Shown one piece after another: positions 52,163-62,310 of a stretch of 62,310 bases of DNA (positions are counted from its first letter, which is position 1; the number at the start of each line of letters is the position of its first letter). The stretch covers positions 118,952 to 181,261 of the forward strand of contig BJOX01000228.1 in the NCBI GenBank assembly GCA_009731375.1, given 5' to 3'. The position numbers and the translations under genes are program-made. Source of the DNA: Paulinella micropora (taxonomy: Eukaryota > Cercozoa > Imbricatea > Euglyphida). The notes beneath the pieces are model-generated. The model was not told where the DNA came from. It saw only the letters and a program-made list of their open reading frames with translations, and did not search any database.

Positions 52163-53420
52163 GTGCTCTGTCGGTTTATACTAGACTGTCGAACAGTCTC
52201 GAAACTCCATCTGCTTACTGGGCCCTCTGTAATGGAGGTGGGAGCTCGTTCTGCAAGGGGCGCTTATGGAACGAGCCCTGGCCCCGCCTGGTACTAGGGA
52301 GCTTTGGTATCGCCTGTATCAGTCCCTTCCGTGCAAACATCACGGCTTAGCTGGGCATCGGGTNNNNNNNNNNGCTCGTTGGTTCATGCGTGGCTGTCTA
52401 TCTATCTATCTATCTATCTACCTACCTATCTGCATAGAAACCTCCGGCCTGGGTGCAATTCTGGGCGGGGCAGTTCGACACAGGCGGTCTGGAGCGTAGA
52501 GACATTACTTTGGACATGTACGCAGATCGCGAGATGATCCCGACCTACGCTTCCTCTCACACTGTCTACAGCGCCAGTCGGGAAGGTCCAGTTGTTATTG
52601 TTATTGTTGTTGTTGTTGTTGTTTTGGTTTTTGTTGTTGTTGTGTTGGTGGCTCCGGCGGTGTTTTTGTCTTGTTCTGTGTTTGTCTGGTCTGGCTGTGT
52701 TGTGTTGGAGCTGTTGTAGCGCAGTGTTTGGTGTCCGCTACGGTACCGGTGCGCTCTTGTTGCTGGGCGGTGTGTATGCATGTGTGTATACGTGGTATGT
52801 ACGTGTACTTGTCCGGACAGCTGGTTGATTCTATCACCCACACCATGGGTTCTCGCCAACCTGCGTTACCTGTTGTTGTGACGCATTCGCTTTTCCGCTT
52901 GTTGGGCTACGCAATCTTATAGTACGGCGGACATGTCCCACCACGTGTCTTCTGCATGCTGCATGTGTGTGTTGTTCTGTGCTCAAGGCAAACGGGTAGC
53001 GCTCAAGGTGTTCACCGTAGCCAAGAAAGACAGATACAAGTTCCTCAAGGAAGCGCGCCTGCTGCAAAGGCTTGGCTCTCACCCTCACATTGCCAGGTCA
53101 CAGGCCACAGCGCCATTTGTTTGTTCCTACACAAATCAGCAGGGTTTGGGGGCCAGAGAGGGGGGGGGGGGGGGGNNNNNNNNNNAGTTGTGTGCGTTGG
53201 TACCGACATGCACTCAAACTACGCCTTGCATCTATTTCGTTGCTCTGATTGAATGCTGAGTCGTGGGCTCGAACATATCGTGTGAGAAGCATCTGCCTGG
53301 CTACTGCTATGCAGCGTTAACCTCACCTTCTGGGAGCCTAAGATGAACCAAGTCTTCTTGGAAATGCCTTGGTACGGCCGCGGCAACTTGGCCTCATGGC
53401 TCCAAGCCAAGCAGCAACCG
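49134..53420 (+). CDS. Host gene: helical protein with start of a protein-kinase domain
   Basis: Exons by GT-AG borders, all joining in phase: 49134-49871, 50653-50721, 50773-50826, 51139-51561, 52438-52585, 52988-53096, 53315-53420. Introns carry (CT)n, (TA)n, a dispersed repeat and poly-G. The first exons encode long helices (LLETQAMARLVERLK, RKAKVELKIAEDEDEQQELEKRV). The last two begin a kinase N-lobe: GKRVALKVF with the beta-3 Lys, FLKEARLLQRLGSHPHI with the alpha-C Glu, and a hinge EMPWYGRGNLASWL. The catalytic loop lies outside the exons I found. Exon 1 contains a long Ser run from (TTC)n and an in-frame TAG at 49521-49523, so it may hide a small intron, be an error, or be a null allele. 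The upstream exon is at 23232-23355. Confidence 0.7.
49173..49398. repeat. (TTC)n microsatellite within an exon or small intron
   Basis: Encodes poly-Ser in the host frame. It ends in TTCCAG, so it could instead be the tail of an intron. Confidence 0.9.
49880..50320. repeat. (CT)n and (CTAT)n intronic repeats with a 101-N gap
   Basis: CT tracts surround Ns at 50053-50153. CTAT units run about 50230-50300. Confidence 0.95.
50727..50767. repeat. (TA)n intronic repeat
   Basis: About 19 TA units in a 51-bp intron between two in-phase exons. Confidence 0.9.
50827..51138. other. Intron of the kinase-like gene
   Basis: Contains a run of diverged ATATTGGATTAGATTAGA-like 5-10-bp repeats (about 50890-50985). 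No coding sequence. Confidence 0.5.
51562..52437. other. Large intron with internal duplications
   Basis: GAGAACGCAGCGCTTGCTAG occurs twice (near 51955 and 52050) within longer GCTGGTGCAAGGAGC/GCTGGTGCATCGAGC duplications, then the dispersed repeat and (TATC)n tracts. Confidence 0.6.
52107..52363 (+). repeat. Second copy of the dispersed LINE-like repeat
   Basis: CTCCATCTGCTTACTGGG through GCTTAGCTGGGCATCGGG matches the reverse of 20225-20430 with some substitutions and a short deletion. A (TATC)n tract precedes it. GGTTCATGCGTGGCTGTC is repeated after the N gap at 52364-52373. Confidence 0.7.
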
Positions 53421-53770
53421 GTCGGTCGCCAAGCAACAAAACTATCTTCTCTCTTCTCTCTTTCTCTCTCTCTCTCTCTCTTTCTCTTTCTCTCTATCTC
53501 TCTCTCTCGTTTTCTTTCTTTCTTTCTTTCTTTCTCTTCTCTCTCTCTCTCTTTCTCTCTCCCTCCCTCCCTTTCTCTCTCTCTCTCGCTCTCTCTCTGA
53601 AGAAGAAGAAGAAGAAGAAGAAGAAGAAGAAGAAGAAGAAGAAGAAGAAGAAGAAGAAAGTTTTTTCGTTTTCTCAGGAAGAGCAAAACATAGTTATGGA
53701 AAAGAAGAGGGAGAGAGAGAGAGAGAGAGCAGAGAAGAAGGAAGAAGAAGGAAGGAAGTAGGGTAAAGAA
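53421..53770. repeat. (CT)n, (GAA)n and (GA)n tract
   Basis: Polypyrimidine then polypurine sequence immediately after the last kinase exon. Confidence 0.9.
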
Positions 53771-54330
53771 TGAAGTGTTGTTTCGCGGCCTGCGCCGCGC
53801 ACACGACTTAGCGCCACGGTTATATTATTATGAAAAGGAAGCTGGAATTACACACTTTGAAGCAACCTGAGCTTACATCAACACTGAGCTTGTATATTGC
53901 TGGGTAGGTGAAGAATTTTAGAACAGAAACCGGACCCTGATTATGATACTAGTATTAATACTTGTCAGCCGCCGAACTTTAGAAAAGAAACCGGACCCTG
54001 AATACTAGTATTCATACGTGTCGGAGCCGCTAGGGGGGGGGGGGGGGGGGGGGGTTNNNNNNNNNNAGGTAGGTAGTAGGAAGGCATGCGCATACGCAGT
54101 CTAACATATTAATACATATTGATACATACATACATACACATACATCATGACATACCAACAACAACAACAACAACAACAACAACAAAACATTTACCTGGTG
54201 AACGGTGCGCCCGAGACGATCTACACATATACATACATACAGACCTGCGATATTGACATCAGGGGAAGTGGACTGAAAAAGAAGATTCATGACATCGACT
54301 GACTGACCCTCTGTACCCGCACATCGCATG
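53771..54330. other. No gene recognised
   Basis: A GAAACCGGACCCTGA phrase occurs twice (53927 and 53988), each with nearby ACTAGTATT. A poly-G run with a 10-N gap (54057-54066) and (CAA)n follow. Confidence 0.4.
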
Positions 54331-54339
54331 CTGCAACGT

Positions 54340-54475
54340 AGGAGGAAAAGGAAGAAGAAGCAACAACCACAACAGAAGAAGCAACAACAAACACACAACA
54401 GAAGAAGAAGAAGAAGAAGAAGAAGAAGAAGAAGAAGAAGAAGAAGAAGAAGAAGAAGAAGCCTCTCGGAGAGAC

Positions 54476-54508
<33 letters not shown>

Positions 54509-54510
54509 GG
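54340..54510. repeat. (GAA)n and (GA)n microsatellites
   Basis: GAA units about 54396-54460, then GA about 54485-54508. Confidence 0.9.
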
Positions 54511-54607
54511 AGGTGGACGTTTGGAAAGGCCAACGATTGAAGCGCAGTCCATGACCAACAACGCGAGATTCACACCTACATCTGCGTTCAGCAATGCCGC
54601 TTTCTTT

Positions 54608-55320
54608 TTAAGAGGTCCCACCAGTGTAAGCTGTGGCAGGAGTGTGGCAGGTCCGTATGGCAGAAAGGTGGCGCCAGCACCCGAGCGCGGCTGTTCCCAC
54701 AGCGGAAGCTGAGGTTCGCCTTCCACAACCGAGATGCACCCTGGAGGCGCGACCTCGGGTGATCACGCACACCAAACAGAAGGTGGCAGACCGATTCACC
54801 GTCCAGTCCAGCGTCCCAAGAAGCCTCGGGCCTGGCCATGCCGGATGAGCGGCCAGTGCCTGCCTCCAGGCTTGGCAGATTGATAACAGCTCGTAGCCAT
54901 GATCAAGATGCAGGGCCGCCATGCGCTCGAGGTGGCTGGTGTGGAGGGGGCTGGCGTGGAACCGGTGGGGGCAGTGGCCACCTTTGGAGTTGCCGAGCGG
55001 GCCCATGCACCACAGGCCTTCCCGCGCTGTGAAGGCGCGCTCAAACTGGTCCTGAAACCGCTCGCTGGCGAACCCGAGGAACCGCACCCATCGCTCCTCC
55101 CCGAGGAACACCTTCATGCACATCCGATCTGCGAGTCGAGATTTTTTTGCAGCCACCAAGGAGTACCAACGCAGGTTACCCCGGCGCAAAAAAAGCCTCT
55201 GGGATCCAAGAAGTGTGTAGTCACACCTAGGCTCGGGACCAGCACCGACCCAAGACCCGCCTGCCGACGATCCCACTACATGCCTGGTAGCAGCATGACC
55301 TTTTGAGCAAGTGCCAGCGA
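54608..55320 (-). CDS. Unrecognised open frame beside the trinucleotide array
   Basis: About 235 codons of complex, non-repetitive text on the minus strand (CDYTLLGSQRLFLRRGN, MCMKVFLGEERWVRFLGF, GYELLSICQAWRQAL), continuous with translated repeats on its N-terminal side. HCPHRFH and LHLDHGYEL could bind metal. It could be a transposon or host exon. Frames on the other strand are also partly open, so I am unsure it is coding. Confidence 0.25.
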
Positions 55321-55362
55321 GCGCAGAAGAAGAAGAAGAAGAAGAAGAAGAAGAAGAAGAAG

Positions 55363-55394
<32 letters not shown>

Positions 55395-55664
55395 GAAGTA
55401 GAGGTAGAAGTAATAGTAGTAGTAGTAGTAGTAGTAGTAGTAGGAGGAGGAGGAGGAAAAGAAGGAAAAGAAGGGGAAGAAGACGACGAAAAAGAAGGAG
55501 CACAGGAAGAAAAAGTAAAAGAAGAAGAAGGAGGACCACAAGAAAAGGGAGTACAGGGGGACGTTGCAGGATATGGAAAGGTGGCAGCAGCAGCAAAAAC
55601 AGCAGCAGCAGCAGTATTGGTAGTGGTGGTAGTAGTAGTAGAAGCGAAAGTGGTAGTGGTGGTG

Positions 55665-55746
<82 letters not shown>

Positions 55747-56037
55747 AAGTAGACGTAGAAGTAGACGTAGAAGTAGAAGTAGACGTAGAAGTAGTTGATG
55801 CAGTGGAAGACGAAGAAGAAGAAGAAGAAGAAGAAGAAGAAGAAGAAGAAGAAGAAGAAGAAGAAGAAGAAAAGGGAGGAGGACAGGGGGACGATGCAGG
55901 AAAAGGAAAGGTGGCAGCAGCAACAAAAACAGCAGCAGCAGCAGTAGTGGTAGTGGTGGTAGTAGTAGTAATCGTAGTAGAAGTAGTAGTTGTTGTTGTT
56001 GTGGAAGAAGAAGAAGAAGAAGAAGAAGAAGAAGAAG

Positions 56038-56112
<75 letters not shown>

Positions 56113-56332
56113 GAGGAGGAGGAGGAGGAGGAAAAGAAGGAAAAGAAGGGGAAGAAGACGACGAAAAAGAAGGAGCACAGGAAGAAAAAGTAAAAGAAGA
56201 AGAAGGAGGACAAGAAGAAAAGGGAGGACACGATGCAGGATATGGAAAGGTGGCAGCAGCAGCAAAAACAGCAGCAGCAGCAGTATTGGTAGTGGTGGTA
56301 GTAGTAGTAGAAGTGAAAGTGGTAGTGGTGGC

Positions 56333-56382
<50 letters not shown>

Positions 56383-56547
56383 AAGTAGAAGTAGAAGTAG
56401 TTGATGCAGTGGAAAACGAAGAAGAAGAAGAAGAAGAAGAAGAAGAAGAAGAAGAAGAAGAAGAAGAAGAAGAAGAAGAAAAAGAAGAAAAAGAAGAAAA
56501 AGAAGAAGAAGAAGAAGAAGAAGAAGAAGAAGAAGAAAAAGAAGAAG

Positions 56548-56579
<32 letters not shown>

Positions 56580-57182
56580 GTAGTAGTAGTAGTAGTAGGA
56601 GGAGGAGGAGGAGGAGGAGAAGGAGGAGGAAGAGGAGGAGGAAGAGGACGAAAAGAAGGAAAAGAAGGGAAAGAAGAGGAAGAAGAAGAAAAAGTAAAAG
56701 GAGAAGGAGCAGAAGGAGCAGGAGGAGGAGGAGGAGCAGGAGGAGCAGGAGCAGCAGGAGGAGCAGGAGGAGGAGGAGGAGGAGGAGGAGGAGAAGAAGA
56801 AGAAGAAGAAGAAGAAGAAGAAGAAGAAGAAGAAGAAGAAGAAGAAGAAAGCGGGAGAGCAAGAGGATGAAAAGGAGGACAGAGAGGAGCAGGACGAGAA
56901 AGAGAATGAAGAAGATGAGGAATAGCAGGAGGAAGAGGAGTAGGAGAAGATGGAATCGGAGGATAAAGAGGAGGAGCAGTATGAGAAGGAGGAGGCGGAA
57001 GAGTAGGAGACGTGGGAGGATGAGAATGGACAGGACGAGGAGGAGGAAGAGGAGGAGCAGGACGAGGAGGAGCAGGACGAGGAGGAGGAAGAGGAGCAGG
57101 AGAAGCAGGACGAGGAGGAAGAGAAGGAGCAGGACGATTAGGAACAAGAGGAGGAGAAAGAGGAGGAGGAAGAGAATAAGAA

Positions 57183-57213
<31 letters not shown>

Positions 57214-57478
57214 AAGAAGGAGAAGAGGAAGAAGGAAGAGGGGGAGAAGGAAGAGAGGGTGAGGAAAGAGGAAGAAGAGGAGTAGAACAAAAAGGAGGAC
57301 AAGTAGGAAGAGGATGAATTGGAGGGGAAAGATTGGTAGGAGGAGGAGAAAAAGTAGGAGGAGGAAAAAATGGTGGCTGTGGTGGTGGTGGTGGTGGTGG
57401 TGAAGAAGAAGAAGAAGAAGAAGAAAAAGAAGAAGAAGAAGAAGAAGAAGAAGAAGAAGAAGAAGAAGAAGAAGAAGC
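55321..57478. repeat. 2.1-kb purine trinucleotide array with higher-order units
   Basis: AAG, AGT, AGG and CAG units ordered into repeated blocks. GGTGGCAGCAGCA followed by AAAACAGCAGCAGC occurs near 55580, 55908 and 56248. GAAGAAGACGACGAAAAAG occurs near 55477 and 56150. Thus 330-660-bp segments have been duplicated. The very long reading frames here (up to 1,000 codons) are repeat translations. Confidence 0.95.
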
Positions 57479-57887
57479 TGGTGGCCCAGCGCGTATGACC
57501 ATCTCCACTCCTCCTGTACGGAGTTGAAAGTTCAACTCACTACCAAAGTCATAACTAGCAATTGCAGCCAGCATGCTGCGAACGAGGACGCACTGAGAGA
57601 TCGTAGTACTGAGCGTCATTGCCATGGTAAAATGTTGTTTCTTGTTTGTTACAGTTTGTCAGTTTGTGTGAAAAGATTTTTTGTACACAATTTTTTACAC
57701 AATTTTTTGTGTGGCCAATAATCAGTTTTGAAGAGATTGTGCTCTGTTTTGGGTAGCATTTGCCGAAAATTCAATGGGTTTCGATAAACATATAAACATC
57801 GTGTCACAACAGAAACAAAAAATTCACCATAGGCCTGATTTATTTTTATGGCAAACAATGCCAGCACACATTTAAGCAAGAGCGACC
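57479..57887. other. No gene recognised
   Basis: Moderately complex sequence with GTTTGTTACAGTTTGTCAG and TTTTTTACACAATTTTTTGTG short repeats. Probable 5' flank of the LRR gene. Confidence 0.4.
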
Positions 57888-58158
<271 letters not shown>

Positions 58159-58299
58159 GTCGCACAGACTATACATGCATAAAGACATCACTACTTCAGT
58201 TCAGGACTACACCTATTATGAGACAACAGACAAAAATATTTATGAATGTTGGGTGTTTGGATACTGGAGATCTTACAGGTGAATCTCTGTGTATGTGTG

Positions 58300-58380
58300 T
58301 GTGTGTCTATCTCTCTCTCACATATATCTCTCTCTCCTCTCTCTTCCTCCCTCCCTCCCTCTCTTCTCACTCTCCCTCTC

Positions 58381-58451
<71 letters not shown>

Positions 58452-58452
58452 A
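58300..58452. repeat. (CT)n microsatellite
   Basis: CT/CCCT tract ending in CTTCAG, possibly an intron tail. Confidence 0.9.
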
Positions 58453-58707
58453 GCCTCTGCTTTATTGTTGGCCGGTAAGACTGCAGTGGTAGATTTAAGG
58501 ACAGAGTGATCCTTAGTAGGAATCCATCTCTTCTACGCCTCCTTGTGCATCAACGCAGCCACCAACATTCTGAGCTTGGTCAGAATCCTGTCATTCTTGT
58601 CCACCTCATCAATCACAGGATGAGTTTCTCCTGCCTTCGTAAGGTTGCTTCTAAGCCTCCAAAGCCTTCAATTCAGTCGAAAAAAATTAGCATACCCCAA
58701 ATGTGTT

Positions 58708-59160
58708 TTACAAACTGAAATTGGTCTTCATTTTTGCTATATCGACTGGGTCCTGACCAGTCGCGAGGAGTCTAGCACTTGCTCTTGGGTATGCGTACTG
58801 GAGGTAACCCTCGCCCTGTGGGCCATAAGAACGTTCCCAAATTAAAGCTTGGGAGTACACCCCAAAGATAACATAAAATAGGTCAAGGTGGGTATATGAA
58901 TTCCCAAACTTGATATGTTGCACCTTCTTCCTCTCCTCTCCATTGGAGACCAGTTTGCAGAGATGCTGTGCAATGTCTGGCAATGGGATATAGATATCCT
59001 CTCTAGTGGGACTCCTCACTCGTCTCAACTCCTGAGGGATCCACACATAAATATCTTTCACTGCCTCCATCACATGAGGTCGTAGTCGTCTTTCACCCAC
59101 TGTTGCTCCTCCTCTGAGATCTCCTTCTCCTCAATCAAGTTTATCAGAGTCTCTCTCTCT
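58708..59160 (-). CDS. Unrecognised protein, one frameshift
   Basis: Minus strand. A first segment (LINLIEEKEISEEEQQWVKDDYDLM) ends near 59070. A second in another frame continues VMEAVKDIYVWIPQELRRV ... YVIFGVYSQALIWERSYGP ... LLATGQDPVDIAK to 58708. The text is complex and protein-like. It may be a gag-like or accessory part of the retrotransposon to the right, or a host exon. Confidence 0.3.
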
Positions 59161-59189
59161 CTCCCTCCCTTTCTCTCTCTCTCTCTCTC

Positions 59190-59265
<76 letters not shown>

Positions 59266-59286
59266 TCTCTCTCTCTCTTTCTCTAA

Positions 59287-59318
<32 letters not shown>

Positions 59319-59330
59319 AACTCTCTCTTG
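59150..59330. repeat. (CT)n microsatellite
   Basis: CT tracts interrupted by CTTTCTCTAACTCT three times. Confidence 0.95.
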
Positions 59331-60393
59331 TAATGCCCCCAACGATAGCTCGTAAAAAGTCGGTAATACAACCAAACACAGTCCTCAAGAATGAGAATGA
59401 TGTCTCGTTGTATTAGCTCAGTGAAGCCAAAAAGAAAAACGGCAACAGACCAGGAATAAAATGGCATCAGGTCCGAATCCGGACAAATAATACTGAAAAA
59501 CAAGCTGGTGCACCTGTCACCAGGAAAAGGTACTTTTTACCGGCTATCCGGGGGGTGATGCCTACAGTACCCCCTCCCGATTTTATGACGGAAATAGCAT
59601 TTTCGTCATACACCTTCTGATTTCTTTCTGCAAATAGTATGCGCTATGGAGTCATGCCACACAGCGCATCGACCCACGGATAGACGCTAAAAGACGATAA
59701 ATATATCCTCATACGGCACGTCAAAGCGGATTCTCTAGCCTTTCTTGTAAATTTTGAACTCCTTCCCCTCAATTTTTTTTTTTGTCAGTATGTCAAGAAC
59801 AAACGTACTATTAATAAAAAATACAAGCAACGTGGTGCTGTAGTACGATTCCCCCTTTGATCTCCTTCTTATTCTTATCATTATCATTATTATTATTATT
59901 ATTCACAGGGAGATCGTAAGTACATTGTCTTTTTTAATGACATACCCTTGTATAAGGCGGATATCCTACGATATAGTATTAGGGGGCCAGTCCTAATAGC
60001 TATATCCGAAGTCGAGGTGTATGTACCCGACCCTGCGATATACCGACACAAGTAGAGATTGACCGTGCTCAGGTACGACAGTATATAATCTATCGTAAAA
60101 AATAATTTAATGAAAGTTTCAGAGAACATTTCATTTTCGAGAACATCATCCCAGGACTTGGAAAGGGTCATACCCGGGAACACCATCGCTCAATACACTA
60201 GCGATCCCCGTATACGGTGTAGTATCATCGTCGATCGACCTTTCGCACTCGTATGTTGCGATCGAATGCCAAGTTATATCACTGAGTCTTTTTAATATTC
60301 ATATTGATAACTGATGATGCATGATCAAATCATGATACGCCGTGGGCAATCAATCAGTTTATTTGAGACGCATAAAGAAAAATAGTTTCTTTG
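59331..60393. other. Probable LTR / 3' untranslated region of the retrotransposon
   Basis: Starts TGTAATGCCCCCAACG, a typical LTR terminus, right after the (CT)n tract, and lies beyond the stop of the minus-strand pol gene where the 3' LTR should be. The second LTR is outside the window, so the boundaries cannot be confirmed. No gene seen inside. Confidence 0.4.
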
Positions 60394-62310
60394 TCACTGC
60401 CTTCGTCGTCTGGCGCGGATTTCTTTGCCTGGTGGAGGACCACCAACAAAAGTCAGATCGAACTTTGACTGTTCGAGAATGTCCCAGATCTTATTAGGGA
60501 TTCCGCCCAACGATAATTCAAAAGGGACATCAAGCACTCCTCTTGGCAGTGTCTGAATGGTCCACGCAGTGTAATCCTTGTCTCTGGGAGTAATTGTATC
60601 ATCCCATGTCTCGAGACTTTTTGCGTCTTTATATACTGGCAGATAATGTCTTGCCTTTGGATCCTCAACCGGGTCCATACTTCTCCAGAACTGGAGTATC
60701 GGTTGTACTATCTTTGCGGCTGATGATATTTTGAGTGTCCGTGTGACACGCATCTGTCGTGGGACCGCCACGACCCGCATCAAGTATAAGTCTGAGAGAG
60801 TGTCATCAGCGACATGTTGTTCCGCTGGTCTCATCAGATAGAAAACATTTTTCACCCATGCGATGGTTGCTATCGCATCGCCTTCCTTCCATCGCTCATG
60901 GACAATCTCAACGTTGCCCGCGTTTGGGTCAGTGTCCGTCCCCTCCTCCTCCTGGTGGACGTCCTTTGATCTCATCGACCTCATCGCCTTCCTCGGTTGG
61001 TCGTTGATAAGATCATTCCGCGCTCTCCTTAGCTGCGCCTCTGTGATCTTCTCCTTCTTTCCGCTATGCTCTCGCGGAGACTTGGACTGAGTCCCCACCG
61101 CGCTTATGCGGTCAGTCTTCTCCTTGCTGTCCACCTCACTCTCCTCCTTCTCAGCTATCGGTGCCCGATAAGCATCGTCTTGGTCTATGCCAGCCTCCTT
61201 GTGGATGGGCGGCACCTCTTTGAAATCATCCTTCATCCGTTTTAACGCCTCCTCAACGGATTCATCTTCCAGTAAGAAGGGATCATACTTAATCAGCCTT
61301 CTTACATTCACAATTTGCACCTTCCCTCTACCCCTGATCTTGTAATTCAGAGGTCCCGTCTGTTCCATAATCTGATAAGGTCCTTTCCAGTGAGTGAACA
61401 GCTTAGAGCTGACTCCCTTCGGGACTTGAGGATGGTACAATAGTACAATATCCCCGACCTGGAACTTGATCTGATCCAAGTGCGCTTGTCGCACCCCTTC
61501 AGCATCAGTCTTTCGGCGCTCCGCCTCTCTATGCGCCCTGACTATTTGTTCCGCCTCCATCTTCACTCTAAGTCTCATCCCAAACAACTCATCCGCATCC
61601 GCCCAAGTGTCTTTTGGGTGAAGGAGCGAAGTCGGGATATCAGGCTCACGCCCATATACTAACTGATATGGCGAGATTGAGCTCTTCGAGCCTCCTAACG
61701 CCGTAGAGGGTAGACAGTTCATTGCAAACGCAAATGATGGTGCTGCCTCGACCCATGCTCTTTGATTCTCCTTCTTCGTGCAATACATCTTTAGCGAGGC
61801 TTTGAGGGGTCTGTGTACCCGCTCGATTTTCCCATTTGCTCGCGGGTTATAGGCAGTAACATATTGCCATTTCATCCCGTAATACTTAGATAGTTTGTCG
61901 ATGACCTCGTTATTAAAGTCCGAGCCTCGATCAGAACATATCTTTCTTGGTACTCCGATCTGTGAGATGATCCTATCGATCAGCGCCTCGGCCGTCGTCT
62001 TGCCGGTAACGTCTTTGACAGGGATGATCCACACATAGTTGGTGGCTCTGTCAATAGCCGTGAGGAGGTATTTGTAACCATCCTTCGATTCTGGGAAAGG
62101 TCCCACATGATCAATGCGTATAAACTCAAACATCCCCGCATGAAGAGGAAATTTGCCAATCAGGCCGAAATTTGCATTCAGTGGTGTTTTGTTTATCTTG
62201 CACGGGATGCATGCATCCACCGCCTGATTTATCTCCTCCTTCATCTTCTTCCACCAGAATCGCCTCGCTACGAACATATGAGTTCGTTGTCGACCCGGAT
62301 GCGCCAAAAG
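60394..62310 (-). CDS. LTR retrotransposon (Ty3/gypsy-type) integrase, partial
   Basis: The frame enters from the right edge within the H2C2 zinc finger (HPGRQRTH ... CIPCKINK). Then comes the integrase core, with first Asp in IRIDHVGPFPES, second in CSDRGSDFNNE and Glu in YNPRANGKIERVH 35 residues later, a full D,D35E. VGDIVLLYHPQVPKG ... LFTHWKGPYQI is the GPY/F-type C-terminal module. A long charged tail follows, with no chromodomain recognised. Reverse transcriptase and RNase H should lie right of the window. No stop or shift is seen, so the copy may be young. Confidence 0.88.
   Translation of the reverse strand, partial: LLAHPGRQRTHMFVARRFWWKKMKEEINQAVDACIPCKINKTPLNANFGLIGKFPLHAGMFEFIRIDHVGPFPESKDGYKYLLTAIDRATNYVWIIPVKDVTGKTTAEALIDRIISQIGVPRKICSDRGSDFNNEVIDKLSKYYGMKWQYVTAYNPRANGKIERVHRPLKASLKMYCTKKENQRAWVEAAPSFAFAMNCLPSTALGGSKSSISPYQLVYGREPDIPTSLLHPKDTWADADELFGMRLRVKMEAEQIVRAHREAERRKTDAEGVRQAHLDQIKFQVGDIVLLYHPQVPKGVSSKLFTHWKGPYQIMEQTGPLNYKIRGRGKVQIVNVRRLIKYDPFLLEDESVEEALKRMKDDFKEVPPIHKEAGIDQDDAYRAPIAEKEESEVDSKEKTDRISAVGTQSKSPREHSGKKEKITEAQLRRARNDLINDQPRKAMRSMRSKDVHQEEEGTDTDPNAGNVEIVHERWKEGDAIATIAWVKNVFYLMRPAEQHVADDTLSDLYLMRVVAVPRQMRVTRTLKISSAAKIVQPILQFWRSMDPVEDPKARHYLPVYKDAKSLETWDDTITPRDKDYTAWTIQTLPRGVLDVPFELSLGGIPNKIWDILEQSKFDLTFVGGPPPGKEIRARRRRQ

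Noticed and set aside
55276-57147. Very long open reading frames (500-1,000 codons) of Leu, Ser, Glu, Lys or Arg runs
   Set aside because: They are translations of trinucleotide repeats, open in several frames on both strands, so there is no codon-level evidence of a gene. The same applies at 20980-21963 and 48751-49513.

Overview
The window is nuclear DNA of a unicellular eukaryote. Coding sequence is broken by GT-AG introns, intergenic and intronic DNA is packed with simple repeats, and there are fragments of LINE-like and LTR retrotransposons. I cannot name the species; a protist is the inference, because Polinton-like viruses (PLVs) of this kind integrate into protist genomes.

Layout. 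0-2.6 kb: a 171-bp tandem repeat and a 5'-truncated non-LTR retrotransposon. 2.6-10.6 kb: four host genes (unknown small protein, zinc-ribbon methyltransferase, SET-domain protein on the minus strand, unknown plus-strand protein). 10.6-14.2 kb: (GT)n, two copies of a GC-rich hairpin repeat, a 146-bp inverted repeat and a Lys-rich gene. 14.3-19.8 kb: two genes of uncertain origin, then a remnant of a PLV (retroviral-type integrase, zinc protein, KxHFG...YLW protein, acidic/basic protein, discoidin-containing fibre gene) cut off by LINE-like sequence. 19.8-23.9 kb: repeats. 23,869-48,752: a 24.9-kb, nearly complete integrated PLV. 48.8-53.4 kb: host gene with the start of a protein-kinase domain. 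53.4-60.4 kb: repeats, an LRR gene start and unrecognised reading frames. 60.4-62.3 kb: Ty3/gypsy-type integrase running off the edge.

The main element carries a double-jelly-roll major capsid protein, a penton-like minor capsid protein, an FtsK/HerA-type packaging ATPase, a TVpol-like polymerase fused to an SF3 helicase, a protein with a parvovirus-VP1-like phospholipase A2 motif, a large S74-chaperone fibre, several virion or accessory proteins, and a tyrosine recombinase instead of a retroviral integrase. Its 1.58-kb terminal inverted repeats each end in a roughly 404-bp near-perfect palindrome (two arms of about 180 bp, 43-bp spacer). The recombinase shows features of protelomerases (telomere resolvases). 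Together these suggest a PLV whose linear genome has hairpin telomeres, which I consider the most interesting thing here.

The element lies inside an intron of a host gene: the exon at 23,232-23,355 joins in phase with the exon at 49,134, and every following exon also joins in phase. Many viral genes are broken by single-base frameshifts, mostly near homopolymers, and several 10-N gaps have duplicated flanks, so draft-assembly error and real decay are hard to separate.
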